Shown piece by piece: positions 42,384 to 52,659 of a DNA stretch of 64,000 nucleotides. The position numbers and the translations under genes are program-made. The stretch is from contig DJMA01000004.1 in assembly GCA_002436415.1 (NCBI GenBank), forward strand, positions 1 to 64,000, written 5' to 3'. Source of the DNA: Bdellovibrionaceae bacterium UBA6502. Its GTDB lineage: Bacteria > Bdellovibrionota > Bdellovibrionia > Bdellovibrionales > UBA840. The notes beneath the pieces were generated by a model. That model saw nothing but the letters and a program-made list of their open reading frames with translations, did no database searches and was not told the DNA's origin. The stretch's first letter is position 1; the number at the start of each line of letters is the position of its first letter.

Positions 42384-43313
42384 TCATTTACAAAAGGATT
42401 TTAAGTTACCTGGGATTTGTGGAGGACTTATGTCTGGGAAACTGAGTTTTCTAGTTTCTAATGCTTGGGTGATATAGTCTTTTCCTGTTACACCAAGATA
42501 GCCGGTGTCCTCATTATAAAATGGGTCAAAGATTGCTTTTTTTGAGCTGATAAATTTGACGTTTTCTTCTTTTAGGCTACTAAGTAAAGCATCAAGAAAA
42601 TGGGTTGTCGAAGCACTTAAATGCAGAAGAAGAATGTGTGGAATGTATCTTTGGTTCCCCCAAATTTTTTCACTTATACTTTGAGTGTAATCAACTTTTT
42701 GTATCACATAGCGAACAAAGCTTTCTTGGAGTTTTTTAATGCCTTCGGTGTTAGAGTTTTTTTGGCATTCTAAAAATGCAGGTAGCCAAGCCCAATCACT
42801 GGAATCAATAGATACTTGTGCGATTCTATATTTTCTTCGAGATAGGTAGGAGCGAACATTGTAACGTTCAGCATTGTTTGCGCCTTCTTCTAAAAATGGA
42901 TAACGAAAAACTTTAAGCTCCTTGATGCTTTTCGCATAATCCAGTAACAAATGTTCGTTGTCTTCAATGTCCTTGATGTAGGCTGCGGACTTTAATCTGT
43001 TTAATCCATTATGAGAATAAGTGTGATTGCCGAGTAGCCGGTCCTTTTTCACCCATATGTCCAGGGCTTTGTGCCGTTCAGCCATATTGTCCACTAAGAT
43101 GCCATTTAAAAACCCATAAACTTCAGGGACTTTATGTTTTTCTAGGCTTGCTACAAACTTTTTTAAATTTTCAAGACGAGAGGGTTTAGGCTTAGCGTCG
43201 CCAGCTGCTGGTATGTCATCGACCGTTATTGAGATTTCAATGGGTTTGGCAAGTAGGGAGCACGGCAAAAGAAAGGAGATGCATACTAATATTATTAAAT
43301 GTTGTTTCTTCAT
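42384..43313 (-). CDS. Exported polysaccharide deacetylase (NodB-like)
   Basis: A 309-aa protein with a signal peptide (MKKQHLIILVCISFLLPCSLLA). NodB motifs: TVDDIP (TFDDGP-like, D32-D33), H97-TYS-H101 (metal His pair in GNHTYSHNG) and R137-YPFLEEG. Substrate could be peptidoglycan GlcNAc, chitin or another N-acetylated glycan. In predatory bacteria peptidoglycan deacetylases modify the prey wall, but nothing here proves that role. Confidence 0.85.
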   Translation of the reverse strand: MKKQHLIILVCISFLLPCSLLAKPIEISITVDDIPAAGDAKPKPSRLENLKKFVASLEKHKVPEVYGFLNGILVDNMAERHKALDIWVKKDRLLGNHTYSHNGLNRLKSAAYIKDIEDNEHLLLDYAKSIKELKVFRYPFLEEGANNAERYNVRSYLSRRKYRIAQVSIDSSDWAWLPAFLECQKNSNTEGIKKLQESFVRYVIQKVDYTQSISEKIWGNQRYIPHILLLHLSASTTHFLDALLSSLKEENVKFISSKKAIFDPFYNEDTGYLGVTGKDYITQALETRKLSFPDISPPQIPGNLKSFCK

Positions 43314-43450
43314 AGGAGCACCTTTTTTGAAAATGTCGTATTAATATAAAAATCATTAAAAGCTAGAGATATAAATTTGAATTGCAAACTACATTCTACG
43401 ATTATTTTTTTTGGCTTCTTACTTTTATTGAGTTCATATATATTTTAGGA

Positions 43451-44872
43451 ATGAATAAAGAAAAAGTAAGTATTTTATGGTTTCGACAAGACTTAAGGTT
43501 GAAAGATAATCCTGCATTAAACGCATTGGCAGGTTCTGGTCATCTTTTACCTATTTACATTCTTGATGATGAAAACGCGGGTGAGTTTAAAATGGGTGGG
43601 GCTAGTCGATATTGGCTCCATAAAAGCTTAGATCGTTTAAACGCTAGCTTGGACTCCAAATTGAATTTCTATAGTGGGAGAGCCGAGGATATTATTGAGC
43701 AATTAATCACGAACTATGATGTTCAAGAAATTTTCTGGAATCGCTGTTATGAACCATGGCGAATGAAACGCGATAAAAAGATAAAAGATCTACTAAAGAA
43801 AAACCAAATCGAAGCAAAGAGTTTTAAATCAGATCTTTTATGGGAGCCATGGGAGGTACTGAAGGATGATGGCGCCCCCTATAGGGTCTATAGTGCATAC
43901 TACAAACGCTTATTGAAGAACACCAAACTTATAAGATCTCCAGAGACTAAAAAAATAAAATCTAGTCTTATCAAAGATAAGAGATCTGTCGGTTTAGATG
44001 AGTTGAAGTTATTTCCTGATATTAATTGGTATACCGACATGGATAAACAATGGCAACCAGGTGAAAAAGGAGCCCATAAAAATTTTAAAAAGTTTTTAGA
44101 CAGCGGAATCAAAAACTACAAAGAGGGCAGAGATTTTCCAAAATTAGAAAGTGTTTCGAGATTGTCTCCACATTTACACTTTGGTGAGATTTCCGTGGCT
44201 GAAATTTGGCATCACATTCGAAACAACTATACAGACAAAAACGCAGGACATTTTCTTAAAGAAATTGCTTGGCGAGAATTCTCCTATCTTTTGTTGTACC
44301 ACTTTCCGCAATTACCTAAAAAAAATCTCCAAGAAAAATTTGATAATTTTCCATGGAAATCTAAAAACAAAAAACAATTTGATGCTTGGAAAAAGGGAAA
44401 CACCGGCTACCCAATCGTCGATGCTGGCATGAGAGAGCTTTGGCAAACCGGTTATATGCATAATCGCGTAAGAATGATAGTTGGCTCATTTCTCGTTAAA
44501 AATTTATTGATGCATTGGCGCCATGGAGAACGATGGTTTTGGGATTGCCTGCTTGATGCTGATTTGGCAAACAACTCAGCAAGTTGGCAATGGGTTGCTG
44601 GATCTGGTGCCGATGCAGCACCTTATTTCCGAATCTTTAATCCAATTCTCCAAGGCGAGCGTTTTGATAAAGACGGGGATTATGTAAAAAAATATTGTCC
44701 AGAACTTAAAGAGCTTCCCAACAAATATATCCACAAGCCTTTCGAGGCACCAATGGATGTGCTTTTGGAAGCTGATGTAAAACTTGGAGAAAACTATCCT
44801 CACCCGATTGTAAATTTAGGGGAATCTAGAGATGCAGCGCTCGATGCCTATGAGGAAATAAAGGGAAAATAG
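43451..44872 (+). CDS. phr: Deoxyribodipyrimidine photolyase
   Basis: Light-driven repair of cyclobutane pyrimidine dimers. About 473 aa from the ATG at 43451; a TTG at 43382 would add 23 hydrophobic residues not seen in photolyases. The N-terminal alpha/beta domain begins VSILWFRQDLRLKDNPAL. FAD-domain motifs: GYPIVDAGMRELWQTGYMHNRVRMIVGSFL, WRHGERWFWDCLLDADLANNSASWQWVAGSGADAAPYFRIFNPILQ. This is a class I type. Divergent from the deacetylase gene. Confidence 0.95.
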   Translation: MNKEKVSILWFRQDLRLKDNPALNALAGSGHLLPIYILDDENAGEFKMGGASRYWLHKSLDRLNASLDSKLNFYSGRAEDIIEQLITNYDVQEIFWNRCYEPWRMKRDKKIKDLLKKNQIEAKSFKSDLLWEPWEVLKDDGAPYRVYSAYYKRLLKNTKLIRSPETKKIKSSLIKDKRSVGLDELKLFPDINWYTDMDKQWQPGEKGAHKNFKKFLDSGIKNYKEGRDFPKLESVSRLSPHLHFGEISVAEIWHHIRNNYTDKNAGHFLKEIAWREFSYLLLYHFPQLPKKNLQEKFDNFPWKSKNKKQFDAWKKGNTGYPIVDAGMRELWQTGYMHNRVRMIVGSFLVKNLLMHWRHGERWFWDCLLDADLANNSASWQWVAGSGADAAPYFRIFNPILQGERFDKDGDYVKKYCPELKELPNKYIHKPFEAPMDVLLEADVKLGENYPHPIVNLGESRDAALDAYEEIKGK

Positions 44873-45071
44873 GTCGAGCAAAAGACCTGTAAATATTAAA
44901 ATAATTTTTCGCTCTTGAGGGAAAGGTAATTTTGAATGCAAAGCATTTATAGCAATTACTAGCTCAAAAGCCCTTACGAGCTGTTTAAACTCGTTAAACT
45001 ATGAAAATAAAGTCTGTATATTTCTTAATCAGCCAGGTAAAGCTTTCTCTATGAAATCCATTTTGCTTTGG

Positions 45072-45108
45072 ATATACTCCTAAAAAATTGGGAGTATATT
45101 TTTGTTTT
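45072..45108 (+). promoter_or_regulatory. Hairpin covering the ribosome-binding site of the PLD-like gene
   Basis: ATATACTCC (45072-45080) pairs perfectly with GGAGTATAT (45091-45099). The 3' arm contains the likely Shine-Dalgarno GGGAG (45090-45094) of the TTG start at 45102. A T-tract follows, so it could act as an intrinsic terminator, an RNA switch or a thermosensor. The gene cannot be read from an upstream transcript without opening this helix. Confidence 0.6.
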
Positions 45109-47162
45109 TCATTCGTGTGCGCACTTTCTTTTTGGGGATTCTTTTTATCTTAAGTTCTTTATCTTTGTGGGGACAAAGTAATGAGAAGATTTCTTATGAC
45201 TATGAAAGGATGTTGGAGATAAAGCGTAAGTTTCTAACGGGTGAGAGGGGCGACCGAGTTCAGAAATATCTTCTTAAAAAAGTGTTCAAAGAAGAACTTG
45301 AAATCTCTGAAGAACTTCAACGAGAGTTCGGTTTCGAAAGTAAACTCAAAGAGATGTCGGTTCAGCAATTTTTGATGTTATTGCAACACAACCCAGATCG
45401 TTGGGATCAAATCGAACATCTTTTTGATCAATTTCCAAATTTAATTGATAAAGGTGATAACTCTCACACGCGTAGCCTTGAAACATATAAAGACTTACAT
45501 GAGTTGATCGAAAAATCAGGAATTCGAGAAAGGTTTTCTGAGATAAACAATCCAACAGCTCCTTTTATTCTAGAAGTTCCCGAGGGTGAGTTAGGTTATT
45601 CAAATTTAAAGTTTTATTCAACACAGAGACAGAGATTGTATTTGGATGGAACTAAAGCTCCTGCTGATAATATGATCGAAGTTTTGAATGATTTTTTATT
45701 GTCTCCTGAGGTTAAAGAAGTTTCCGGGAATTCTTACGACAGTGACCTACGCGAGTTATCTGATGCTCTGATTCAGCTGAAAAAGAAATCTGTTTTTGTA
45801 GAATGGGGAATTGATAATGACGTTGTTAAGCACAAAAAAGAAGCGCAAGATTTTGTAGAGAAATTGAGAAAAGCTGGCTACGTAGTTGTGGATCAAGAGG
45901 CAGAAAGTAAATTGAGTTTTGAGGAGCAAGAATCTTTAAAACAGCAGAGAAGCAATGCCAAGAATCTAATTTACCTAGTGGATGCTACAGGTTTGAATCA
46001 CGAAAAAATCATAGCAGTAAACTGGAGTGATCCAGCGACCGCCAAAATTTGGTCAGCCTCTGGAAACTTTACGGCTAGTGGGATGCATCCCTTAGGGGAT
46101 TTGGCCTACTCTTCTGTGAAGGTAAAAGAAGCACTACCAAATGCAAATGGTTTTTTTACTATGGATAGCTACCTGGCTTCATTAGTTTTCAGAGATCATA
46201 TGATCATGCTGTTTGAAATGGGAATGCGTGGAACTCAGTTGCCTTTAAGTGGAAGCTTTAGGATTCCAGGCCGAGAGTTAAAAAACGGTAAGAGATCTCA
46301 TTACAATATTGCTTTTGGCCCTGGCGGAGGCCTAAGAGATATAACTGAAAATATCATGGGCTATGAAATCCAAAAAGCTCCTGTGAATTGGCCAATCGGC
46401 AAGTTAACTTTTGTAAATGCTAGTCCGGAGTTAACTAATCTTAGCTTTAATCACCACCTAAAACAGAAGCAAGCAGGCATTAGTCCAATCCATTGGACAG
46501 TGGGCGATCCTAGTTTTACTTTAAGAGACTACAGTCAATCCCTTGTAGAAAGTGGAATGAAAGTCCTTATTGAGGAAGATAGTAAGCGTTATGTACTTGA
46601 TCTTGATAGCCCTTGGGTTAAAGAGTTTGGAGAGGCTGCTATGGGTGCTAGAAACTTTGTAGGGGCAAGTTACTTTCAAAGTTTTAAAAGCATTGAAAAC
46701 CAGGAAGGGCAGTTGGAAGAATATTCGGTAAAAATGCACAATAAATCCATGGTTCTTGGCGGAGCTATTGTTAGTACTGAGAAACCAAAAAACACAAAAA
46801 AATATTTTTTAGCGAAAGATGGCTTGTACTACCAAAACTCCATAGAGGGGATTAGCTTTGTTGGAAATTCAAATAACTTAGGGCGAACAACAAGATCTAA
46901 TAACGAGCAAGTTTCTTACTTTTATGATCCTTTAGCTCATGCTGAGGTGTGGGCGAGCATAATGGGCTTAGCTCATGAAGAAGTAAAAACGATTAGGCAA
47001 CAGGCCGAAGAACGTAACAATCGAGCGACGAAGCTTAAAGATTTGAACATTAGAGGTCTTCCCTTAGATCGAAAGGTTCAAATAGAAAAGTATCAAAAGA
47101 AGATTCAGAGAGAAAATATAGATAAATCTCCTACTACTTCCTGTGGTTCATCTGCAAAATAG
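45102..47162 (+). CDS. Secreted phospholipase D-like protein
   Basis: A 686-aa product. The start is TTG 45102 (GTG 45117 is an alternative); either gives a signal peptide (FFLGILFILSSLSLWGQ). Two PLD-type half sites are visible: H300-E-K302 with SASGNFT at 318-324, and H546-N-K548 with VGNSNNLGR and N600-N-E602. In both, the D of HxK(x)4D is changed (to Asn and Gly), so it is an atypical PLD fold whose substrate (lipid or nucleic acid) is unknown. Its translation may be gated by the hairpin just upstream. Confidence 0.8.
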   Translation: MFFIRVRTFFLGILFILSSLSLWGQSNEKISYDYERMLEIKRKFLTGERGDRVQKYLLKKVFKEELEISEELQREFGFESKLKEMSVQQFLMLLQHNPDRWDQIEHLFDQFPNLIDKGDNSHTRSLETYKDLHELIEKSGIRERFSEINNPTAPFILEVPEGELGYSNLKFYSTQRQRLYLDGTKAPADNMIEVLNDFLLSPEVKEVSGNSYDSDLRELSDALIQLKKKSVFVEWGIDNDVVKHKKEAQDFVEKLRKAGYVVVDQEAESKLSFEEQESLKQQRSNAKNLIYLVDATGLNHEKIIAVNWSDPATAKIWSASGNFTASGMHPLGDLAYSSVKVKEALPNANGFFTMDSYLASLVFRDHMIMLFEMGMRGTQLPLSGSFRIPGRELKNGKRSHYNIAFGPGGGLRDITENIMGYEIQKAPVNWPIGKLTFVNASPELTNLSFNHHLKQKQAGISPIHWTVGDPSFTLRDYSQSLVESGMKVLIEEDSKRYVLDLDSPWVKEFGEAAMGARNFVGASYFQSFKSIENQEGQLEEYSVKMHNKSMVLGGAIVSTEKPKNTKKYFLAKDGLYYQNSIEGISFVGNSNNLGRTTRSNNEQVSYFYDPLAHAEVWASIMGLAHEEVKTIRQQAEERNNRATKLKDLNIRGLPLDRKVQIEKYQKKIQRENIDKSPTTSCGSSAK

Positions 47163-47245
47163 TCTCAGTATGAGCCGTAAATTTAAGGAATTATGACATG
47201 TTGGTAACAGACTTGTGTTAAGAATAACAAGATCCGACAGCATTT

Positions 47246-50200
47246 GTGATGAATCTTGAAAAAATGAACCCTAATGAAAAGCTTGTACATTGCGTACAAA
47301 AGACAACGCATAGACTTAGTGTTTTTGAGTTGAGTACGGGAGGCTATAGGGTTTTAAAGACCTACTTTTTAGATGCGTTTGGTGTTAAGGCAAAAGCTTT
47401 ATTGGGAACTCCTCCCGTTCAAAAATCTGATTCTGAGAACTTTTATTTGAATGGCTTACAAATCACTGATCAAAGTCTTACGCACGAGTTTCTTGTTAGT
47501 AAGCTCGAACTTTCTGAAGAGGCCGTTAAAAATCATAGCCTAGAATCAATAGATTTAATTCAGAGTTTATATAAAAAATCATTATCTGACTATATGTTAG
47601 AGGAAGCAGACCTTTGCTTTTTTGAATGTGAAACTTTCTACAATAAGAAGACGGAAAGCATTGAACACTTGCCGGGACCTAAATTTAGATTGCGGGATTT
47701 TCGTGATCTTTCAGATATACTCAATGAACTGCCCGCAGATATACTTTTTAGCTTACTTCCCTTCTGGGCTTTTGAGGTGAAAAAGTCTTATATTGATTGC
47801 CAGTCTCATGCAATCAATAAAGCTTTCTTTCACTTCTTAAAGATTAACTTTTTTCCCAAAGATATGGAGCTTTTCTATTCGCCGGATGAAAAAGATTGGA
47901 GAAGAGACCACTCTAAAAACATCGAGATTATCCTTTCCCATTTACCTAGTGAATATTTAGAGCTAGCAAAAAGATGTTTTTCTTTAGATGAGAGCTTAAA
48001 CTATGCGAGCTTTTCAAGTTTTAAGTTTGATTTTTTGGTAGCAACCCAAAGAGTAGACTTTAAAAACCAAGGACAACAAGTAAATGCCATCAAAAGAATA
48101 GACCTAATGACAAAACGTCATAGGTCTATAGTGGAAAAAATTAGTCAAGATATCATCCAGCCAGTAAACCGAAGAAGTGGCGAATGTTATCTTTTACAGG
48201 GTTCAGAACAAAGTTTAAACTCCGATATCATAAAAGAAGTTCTAGAATCTTTGCCAGAGCATTTGGTATCAGTATTAAATCTTAGAGAGGAAAGTCGCAA
48301 TTTAGGTGTTGATTTTAATCCACTATATGAATTGTTGAATCAGCTTTTGGATTTGGTATGCCAACAGCTTACTAGTAGTAAAGCTTTAAAATCTGAGTTT
48401 TATAATGCTTTTCATTCAGAGTTAAACTACTTGGCTGCCTTTAACAAAGGATTACATGATCTCTACCACAATGTACAAATATCTGATGATTTCATTGGAA
48501 TTGGTCGAGTAAACGACTGGGAATTGAAGAAAATCATTAACAAGTTGGTACATTTTCATTTAGGGGCAGACAAACGTTTGCTGGTCGTGATTGATTCCAA
48601 GTTTCGAATCGGATTGAATCGCTCTAAAACAAATAGTTTGGATTTTTTAAAGCTCATTGAGGATTTACCAGTAAGTATCATAGGAGATTATAATTCAGGC
48701 GTGGTAGAGAATTACTTTAATTACAGACTTTCTGAATTTGGAAAGAGTATAGTTCAAGAATTTGAAGTGAATTTTTTAGAAGAAATGGAGATTGAAGATT
48801 ATCTTCTGGTAACAGGCTTAAATGATCATCGTACTACTGAAAGGTTGTCTAGGAAACTATTCAATTTAAGTAAAGGTAGTAAAGAGAATCTTGATTCAAT
48901 TCTTTCTCAAGCAATTTCTTCAAGAATCATCCAGCTAAACGCTAAAAATGAAGTGGAGTGGAATCTTGAAAAATTAGAGTCTTATGATTTCTTTTTACCT
49001 AACAATTACGAACATCAAGAAGTATTTAAGGATCTTTCACCAGGGGAAAAGGTAATTCTAAAAAGATGTGCCCTTGTGGAGGGGGGAATTCAAACTGACT
49101 TTTTAATTCATGGAGTGGAACAGACAGGCTTGAGTGGTATCAATAAGCTTGTTGAGCGAGGCTTTATATCTAGATCCTTTGACGGAAAATCTAGAGCTAG
49201 TTTTTCAGTTTCTAATGGAAATTTGCGACGAGCAATACTTTCTAATATGGAGAAAAGGGAAAGGACTTTTCTAAGCATACAGTTGGCGAGGATAATGAGT
49301 GACTTAGACATTACGATCTCTCCGTTTTTAGAGGGAAGTTTATGGGCCAAAGTTGCTGACTATTTAGCGGCTAACAACGACAAGAAAAAAGCCGTGGTTT
49401 CTTTTTTAAACTGCGCGAGAGAGTTTTTAAGAATCTCTGATTACCAAACGGCATTGAGTTATCTGGATCTTGCATCAACATTCTTATGTGAAGAAAACAA
49501 AAAATACTATGAAGCGGTTTGGGGAGATTTTTGCCTTTTGATGGCGGTGGCTAGTTTTAGAAACAAAAAAGAACGTGCCGCTGAAGAATATTTCCAAATG
49601 GCTTTAGAACATTCTACCGACAAAATTCAATCGGCAAAAATTAGATTGGAATGGATTAATTTATGTGTGTTGGTCGGAAACCATGATAAAGCGATTGAGC
49701 TTTCGGAGCAAAATTTTAAGACCTTAGATTTTCAAGCCTTTGGTTTTTCAAATTATTTATGGTGTTTTCGTTTGATGTTTTTAACATGGTTTAATTTCCA
49801 CAATATCAAGCAGTGCTTACGAGAAAACAACAAGACAGCTTCAGAAACGGAGCGTTTGGGTGCATTGATTGAGACGGTGATAGCTTCGGCGGCTAGTTAC
49901 TTTTCAAAAGACCGTTTAAAATTTCATCTACTGCAAGGAATAATGACCTTTTTATCCAACAAGCTCCATGGCACAAAGTATGCCGGATTGTCTCTTCTTA
50001 ATGCTGGTGTAATGAGTGGTTTACTCTTTAATAAACCAAGAAGCTCTGAGAACTATTTTAAAAAAGCTAGGATGATTTCTGAAAAACTTGGAGCAGGCTT
50101 TGCTTTGAGTAGAATTCAATCCGTAGAAACGATGATGATAAGTTCCATCAAATTAAAAACGAGAGACCTTATAGAGAAGCTACGTTCAGTGGCTAATGCT

Positions 50201-52432
50201 AGTCTATCTAATCGAGATGAAAGCTTTTTTATATTTGCGGAACATAGTGCGTACTTGATCGAGATGATGTCGGGGGAGCGAGCTTTCTCTAGCTTGTTTA
50301 GAAAAATAGAGAGCTCGGAGTACCATTGTTTAAAGAGCAATCGTCGTGAGGCTTATAACAGCTTGAATGCTCTTAAGAAAAACATTTATAGATTTACGGA
50401 GCGAGAAGACCACATTTTCTTTCAGGGATTTGACGAGAATATAGATAGTTTAAGTCTGAACCAAGACTTAGAAAGCTTTTCCAATTTATTAGGTTTGGGG
50501 ATGACCCACTTTTTTGATGAAGATTATAAAAAGGCAGAAGCCGCTTTTGAATTGGCGAATTCCGGTGTCTTTAAGAACTACTCCCTTCCCGTTAGAGGAC
50601 ATATTTCTTACTTCTTAATTTTAAGTAGATTAAGGATTTTAAGAAAGGCTCGCTTTACTAAGAAGCTTTTGAAGCTACCTAGGCTTCTAGTAGCAGTTTC
50701 AAAGTTTTCGTCGCTGACATCAAATGGTAGTGAAACATGGCTTTCAAAGAGGAAAGTTGTAAAACACGAACTACAGTGTCTTTATATGCCTAAGTATGGT
50801 TTAAGAAACTACCAACTTTGCTTTTATCAATTTTCTGGATCTTGGAGCTTACTAGATCGAACGATTGGCAGCTCGATGCTTTCAAAAATGTACTTGGAAG
50901 CTTCAAACGCAGAAATGTCAGCCAAACTCTTAGATCAATTGCTTTTGAGTGCTGAAGATTTAGAGTTTGAAAGACTATCTCATCGAGTGATTTCTTCCTA
51001 CTCTGAGGGTAGCATTCCCGCAAATAAAGCGGAACTTAGTAATCAAAGTATGTTGTCAGATCCTTGGAAGAAAACCATTGATTTGTTGATTGGTTTACAA
51101 AATTCAAGTGCACGAGATAGCGTCGAGAGATTGGTTCAATATAGTTTTGAATACACCAAAGCAGAAAAGCTTTTATTAGTTCTAAATGACAAGAATCAAA
51201 ACTTGGAGCTTAAACTATTTTGTAAAAACACGAAGTTAATAGTTGGTGATGAAAGTTTGAAGGAAATAAAGCTTTCTGATATTTCTGCCTATGAAAACTT
51301 AGTCTACACTTTGGAGACGGGCAGGATTAATCGAATCGAGAATGCGATGAACGACTCCAGTCTTTTGGATCGAGATTATATTGAGCAAAATGAAGTTAAG
51401 AGTGTTTATGTAATGCCAATATTTTTTGAGAAAAAAGAAATCGGAGTGCTCTATTTAGAAAATAACTCCACGGAAAATGCTTTTACTGGCTTGAGCAACG
51501 AGATTCCTAGTTTATTAAGTACAATGATTTTATCCGCATTAAAGAAAGACGAAGACAAAAGGAAGTTAAACGAAAAAGTACTCAAGGTGGAAAGTGAGCT
51601 CAGTCTTGCTAGAGAAAAAATAAGTAGTTTTACTCAAAGAGTGGAGTCTGCAAATACTGCCAACGAAACCCTCCACAACATTGTAGGCATCCTTCAGTCT
51701 TTGAGCTTTGAAATTGAGAAATTTGAGATCGAGTTTTTAAAAGAGAATGCGCTTGCTAAGGATTTTTTAAGCGAGATTAATAATTACCTAGATGGCTTGG
51801 GTGAGAAAGAAATTGCGACAGAGCTAGAGTCAATTGGCTTAAAGCTAAACAAGAGTTTTTCTAGAAACGCAGAAAGCGTAGATAGTCTCACTAGTAATTT
51901 TATAGATAAACTTCAGCTCTTAAAACAAAGCATTCATTCCCAACAAAGTGTTGCAAAAGCTATTATAACAGATAAGGATTTTTCGCTATCAGAGGCTCTG
52001 GATTTGGCCGAAGAGATTATGAAACCTAAATTTGAACAGACGAAAATTTCTTACCAGTTAAAAACGCAGCCAGAAATTTATTTAAAAAGTACAAAGGCCT
52101 TATGGGTCCAAGCCTTTGTAAACCTCTTGAAAAACTCTGTAGAGGCAATCCTTGAGTTACAACCAGAAAAGCCAGAGATTAAAATAGATGTATTTTTCAA
52201 AGACAATAATTTGGTTTTGCAGTTTAAAGATAATGGGATCGGTATTAGCAAAGAAGACCAAGGTAAGCTTGCTCAATATGGTTTTTCAACGAGAAAAGAT
52301 GGTCATGGCTTCGGTCTACACAGCGTTTACAATTTAATAACTGGCCTTGATGGCGATTTAGTATTTCATTCGGAAGGCCTTGGAAAAGGTTGTGAAGTAG
52401 AGATTAAAATTCCCTTAAAAAACCTTAAATAA
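47246..52432 (+). CDS. Very large histidine kinase with degenerate STAND-like core
   Basis: A 1728-aa protein starting GTG (or ATG 47249). It is built like the kinase/ATPase/TPR/GAF/histidine-kinase hybrids of deltaproteobacteria. Residues about 310-520 align in layout with a STAND ATPase, but the Walker A region reads LLQGSEQSLNSD with no GKS/T, and the Walker B-like strand is LLVVIDSKFRI. A helical, TPR-like region of about 600 residues follows. A GAF-like region (VYVMPIFFEKKEIGVLYLEN) precedes a coiled coil. The H-box is ETLHNIVGIL with H1477. HATPase_c has N1630 (N-box), D1662 (DNGIGI) and GHGFGLHS. It is not paired with a regulator here. Confidence 0.85.
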   Translation: MMNLEKMNPNEKLVHCVQKTTHRLSVFELSTGGYRVLKTYFLDAFGVKAKALLGTPPVQKSDSENFYLNGLQITDQSLTHEFLVSKLELSEEAVKNHSLESIDLIQSLYKKSLSDYMLEEADLCFFECETFYNKKTESIEHLPGPKFRLRDFRDLSDILNELPADILFSLLPFWAFEVKKSYIDCQSHAINKAFFHFLKINFFPKDMELFYSPDEKDWRRDHSKNIEIILSHLPSEYLELAKRCFSLDESLNYASFSSFKFDFLVATQRVDFKNQGQQVNAIKRIDLMTKRHRSIVEKISQDIIQPVNRRSGECYLLQGSEQSLNSDIIKEVLESLPEHLVSVLNLREESRNLGVDFNPLYELLNQLLDLVCQQLTSSKALKSEFYNAFHSELNYLAAFNKGLHDLYHNVQISDDFIGIGRVNDWELKKIINKLVHFHLGADKRLLVVIDSKFRIGLNRSKTNSLDFLKLIEDLPVSIIGDYNSGVVENYFNYRLSEFGKSIVQEFEVNFLEEMEIEDYLLVTGLNDHRTTERLSRKLFNLSKGSKENLDSILSQAISSRIIQLNAKNEVEWNLEKLESYDFFLPNNYEHQEVFKDLSPGEKVILKRCALVEGGIQTDFLIHGVEQTGLSGINKLVERGFISRSFDGKSRASFSVSNGNLRRAILSNMEKRERTFLSIQLARIMSDLDITISPFLEGSLWAKVADYLAANNDKKKAVVSFLNCAREFLRISDYQTALSYLDLASTFLCEENKKYYEAVWGDFCLLMAVASFRNKKERAAEEYFQMALEHSTDKIQSAKIRLEWINLCVLVGNHDKAIELSEQNFKTLDFQAFGFSNYLWCFRLMFLTWFNFHNIKQCLRENNKTASETERLGALIETVIASAASYFSKDRLKFHLLQGIMTFLSNKLHGTKYAGLSLLNAGVMSGLLFNKPRSSENYFKKARMISEKLGAGFALSRIQSVETMMISSIKLKTRDLIEKLRSVANASLSNRDESFFIFAEHSAYLIEMMSGERAFSSLFRKIESSEYHCLKSNRREAYNSLNALKKNIYRFTEREDHIFFQGFDENIDSLSLNQDLESFSNLLGLGMTHFFDEDYKKAEAAFELANSGVFKNYSLPVRGHISYFLILSRLRILRKARFTKKLLKLPRLLVAVSKFSSLTSNGSETWLSKRKVVKHELQCLYMPKYGLRNYQLCFYQFSGSWSLLDRTIGSSMLSKMYLEASNAEMSAKLLDQLLLSAEDLEFERLSHRVISSYSEGSIPANKAELSNQSMLSDPWKKTIDLLIGLQNSSARDSVERLVQYSFEYTKAEKLLLVLNDKNQNLELKLFCKNTKLIVGDESLKEIKLSDISAYENLVYTLETGRINRIENAMNDSSLLDRDYIEQNEVKSVYVMPIFFEKKEIGVLYLENNSTENAFTGLSNEIPSLLSTMILSALKKDEDKRKLNEKVLKVESELSLAREKISSFTQRVESANTANETLHNIVGILQSLSFEIEKFEIEFLKENALAKDFLSEINNYLDGLGEKEIATELESIGLKLNKSFSRNAESVDSLTSNFIDKLQLLKQSIHSQQSVAKAIITDKDFSLSEALDLAEEIMKPKFEQTKISYQLKTQPEIYLKSTKALWVQAFVNLLKNSVEAILELQPEKPEIKIDVFFKDNNLVLQFKDNGIGISKEDQGKLAQYGFSTRKDGHGFGLHSVYNLITGLDGDLVFHSEGLGKGCEVEIKIPLKNLK

Positions 52433-52575
52433 AAAAGCCTATTTTTAAGGCTTCGTGTAAGCTAATGGCAATAATCTTAATTTTCAGGCTCATTTTTTTT
52501 TCAAAAGCTTGATTTAAAATAGGCAAACACTTCGCAAAAGTTGACAGTGGTATTTTCTAAAAAAAACGCAAAAAA

Positions 52576-52591
52576 ACACTATATCTAGTGT
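52576..52591. promoter_or_regulatory. NrdR box 1
   Basis: ACACTATATCTAGTGT matches the NrdR consensus ACACWATATATWGTGT at 15 of 16 positions. NrdR represses ribonucleotide reductase genes when dATP is bound. Confidence 0.88.
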
Positions 52592-52607
52592 TGTGCATTT
52601 TTGCCTA

Positions 52608-52623
52608 TCACAAGATATAGGGG
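52608..52623. promoter_or_regulatory. NrdR box 2
   Basis: TCACAAGATATAGGGG matches the consensus at 12 of 16 positions. It starts 32 bp after box 1, the helical spacing (about three turns) usual for paired NrdR boxes. The weaker match is supported mainly by this spacing. Confidence 0.7.
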
Positions 52624-52659
52624 GCTGACGCCAGACCCCGAAAAAAAATTTTTAGGCGA

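Noticed and set aside
43382..43450. Longer photolyase start giving a hydrophobic N-terminus
   Set aside because: Photolyases are cytosolic and begin close to the WFRQDLRL motif; the extension has no ribosome-binding site.
52435..52453. AAGCCT/AGGCTT hairpin after the giant kinase gene as terminator
   Set aside because: The stem is short and is not followed by a T-run, so I did not list it as a feature.
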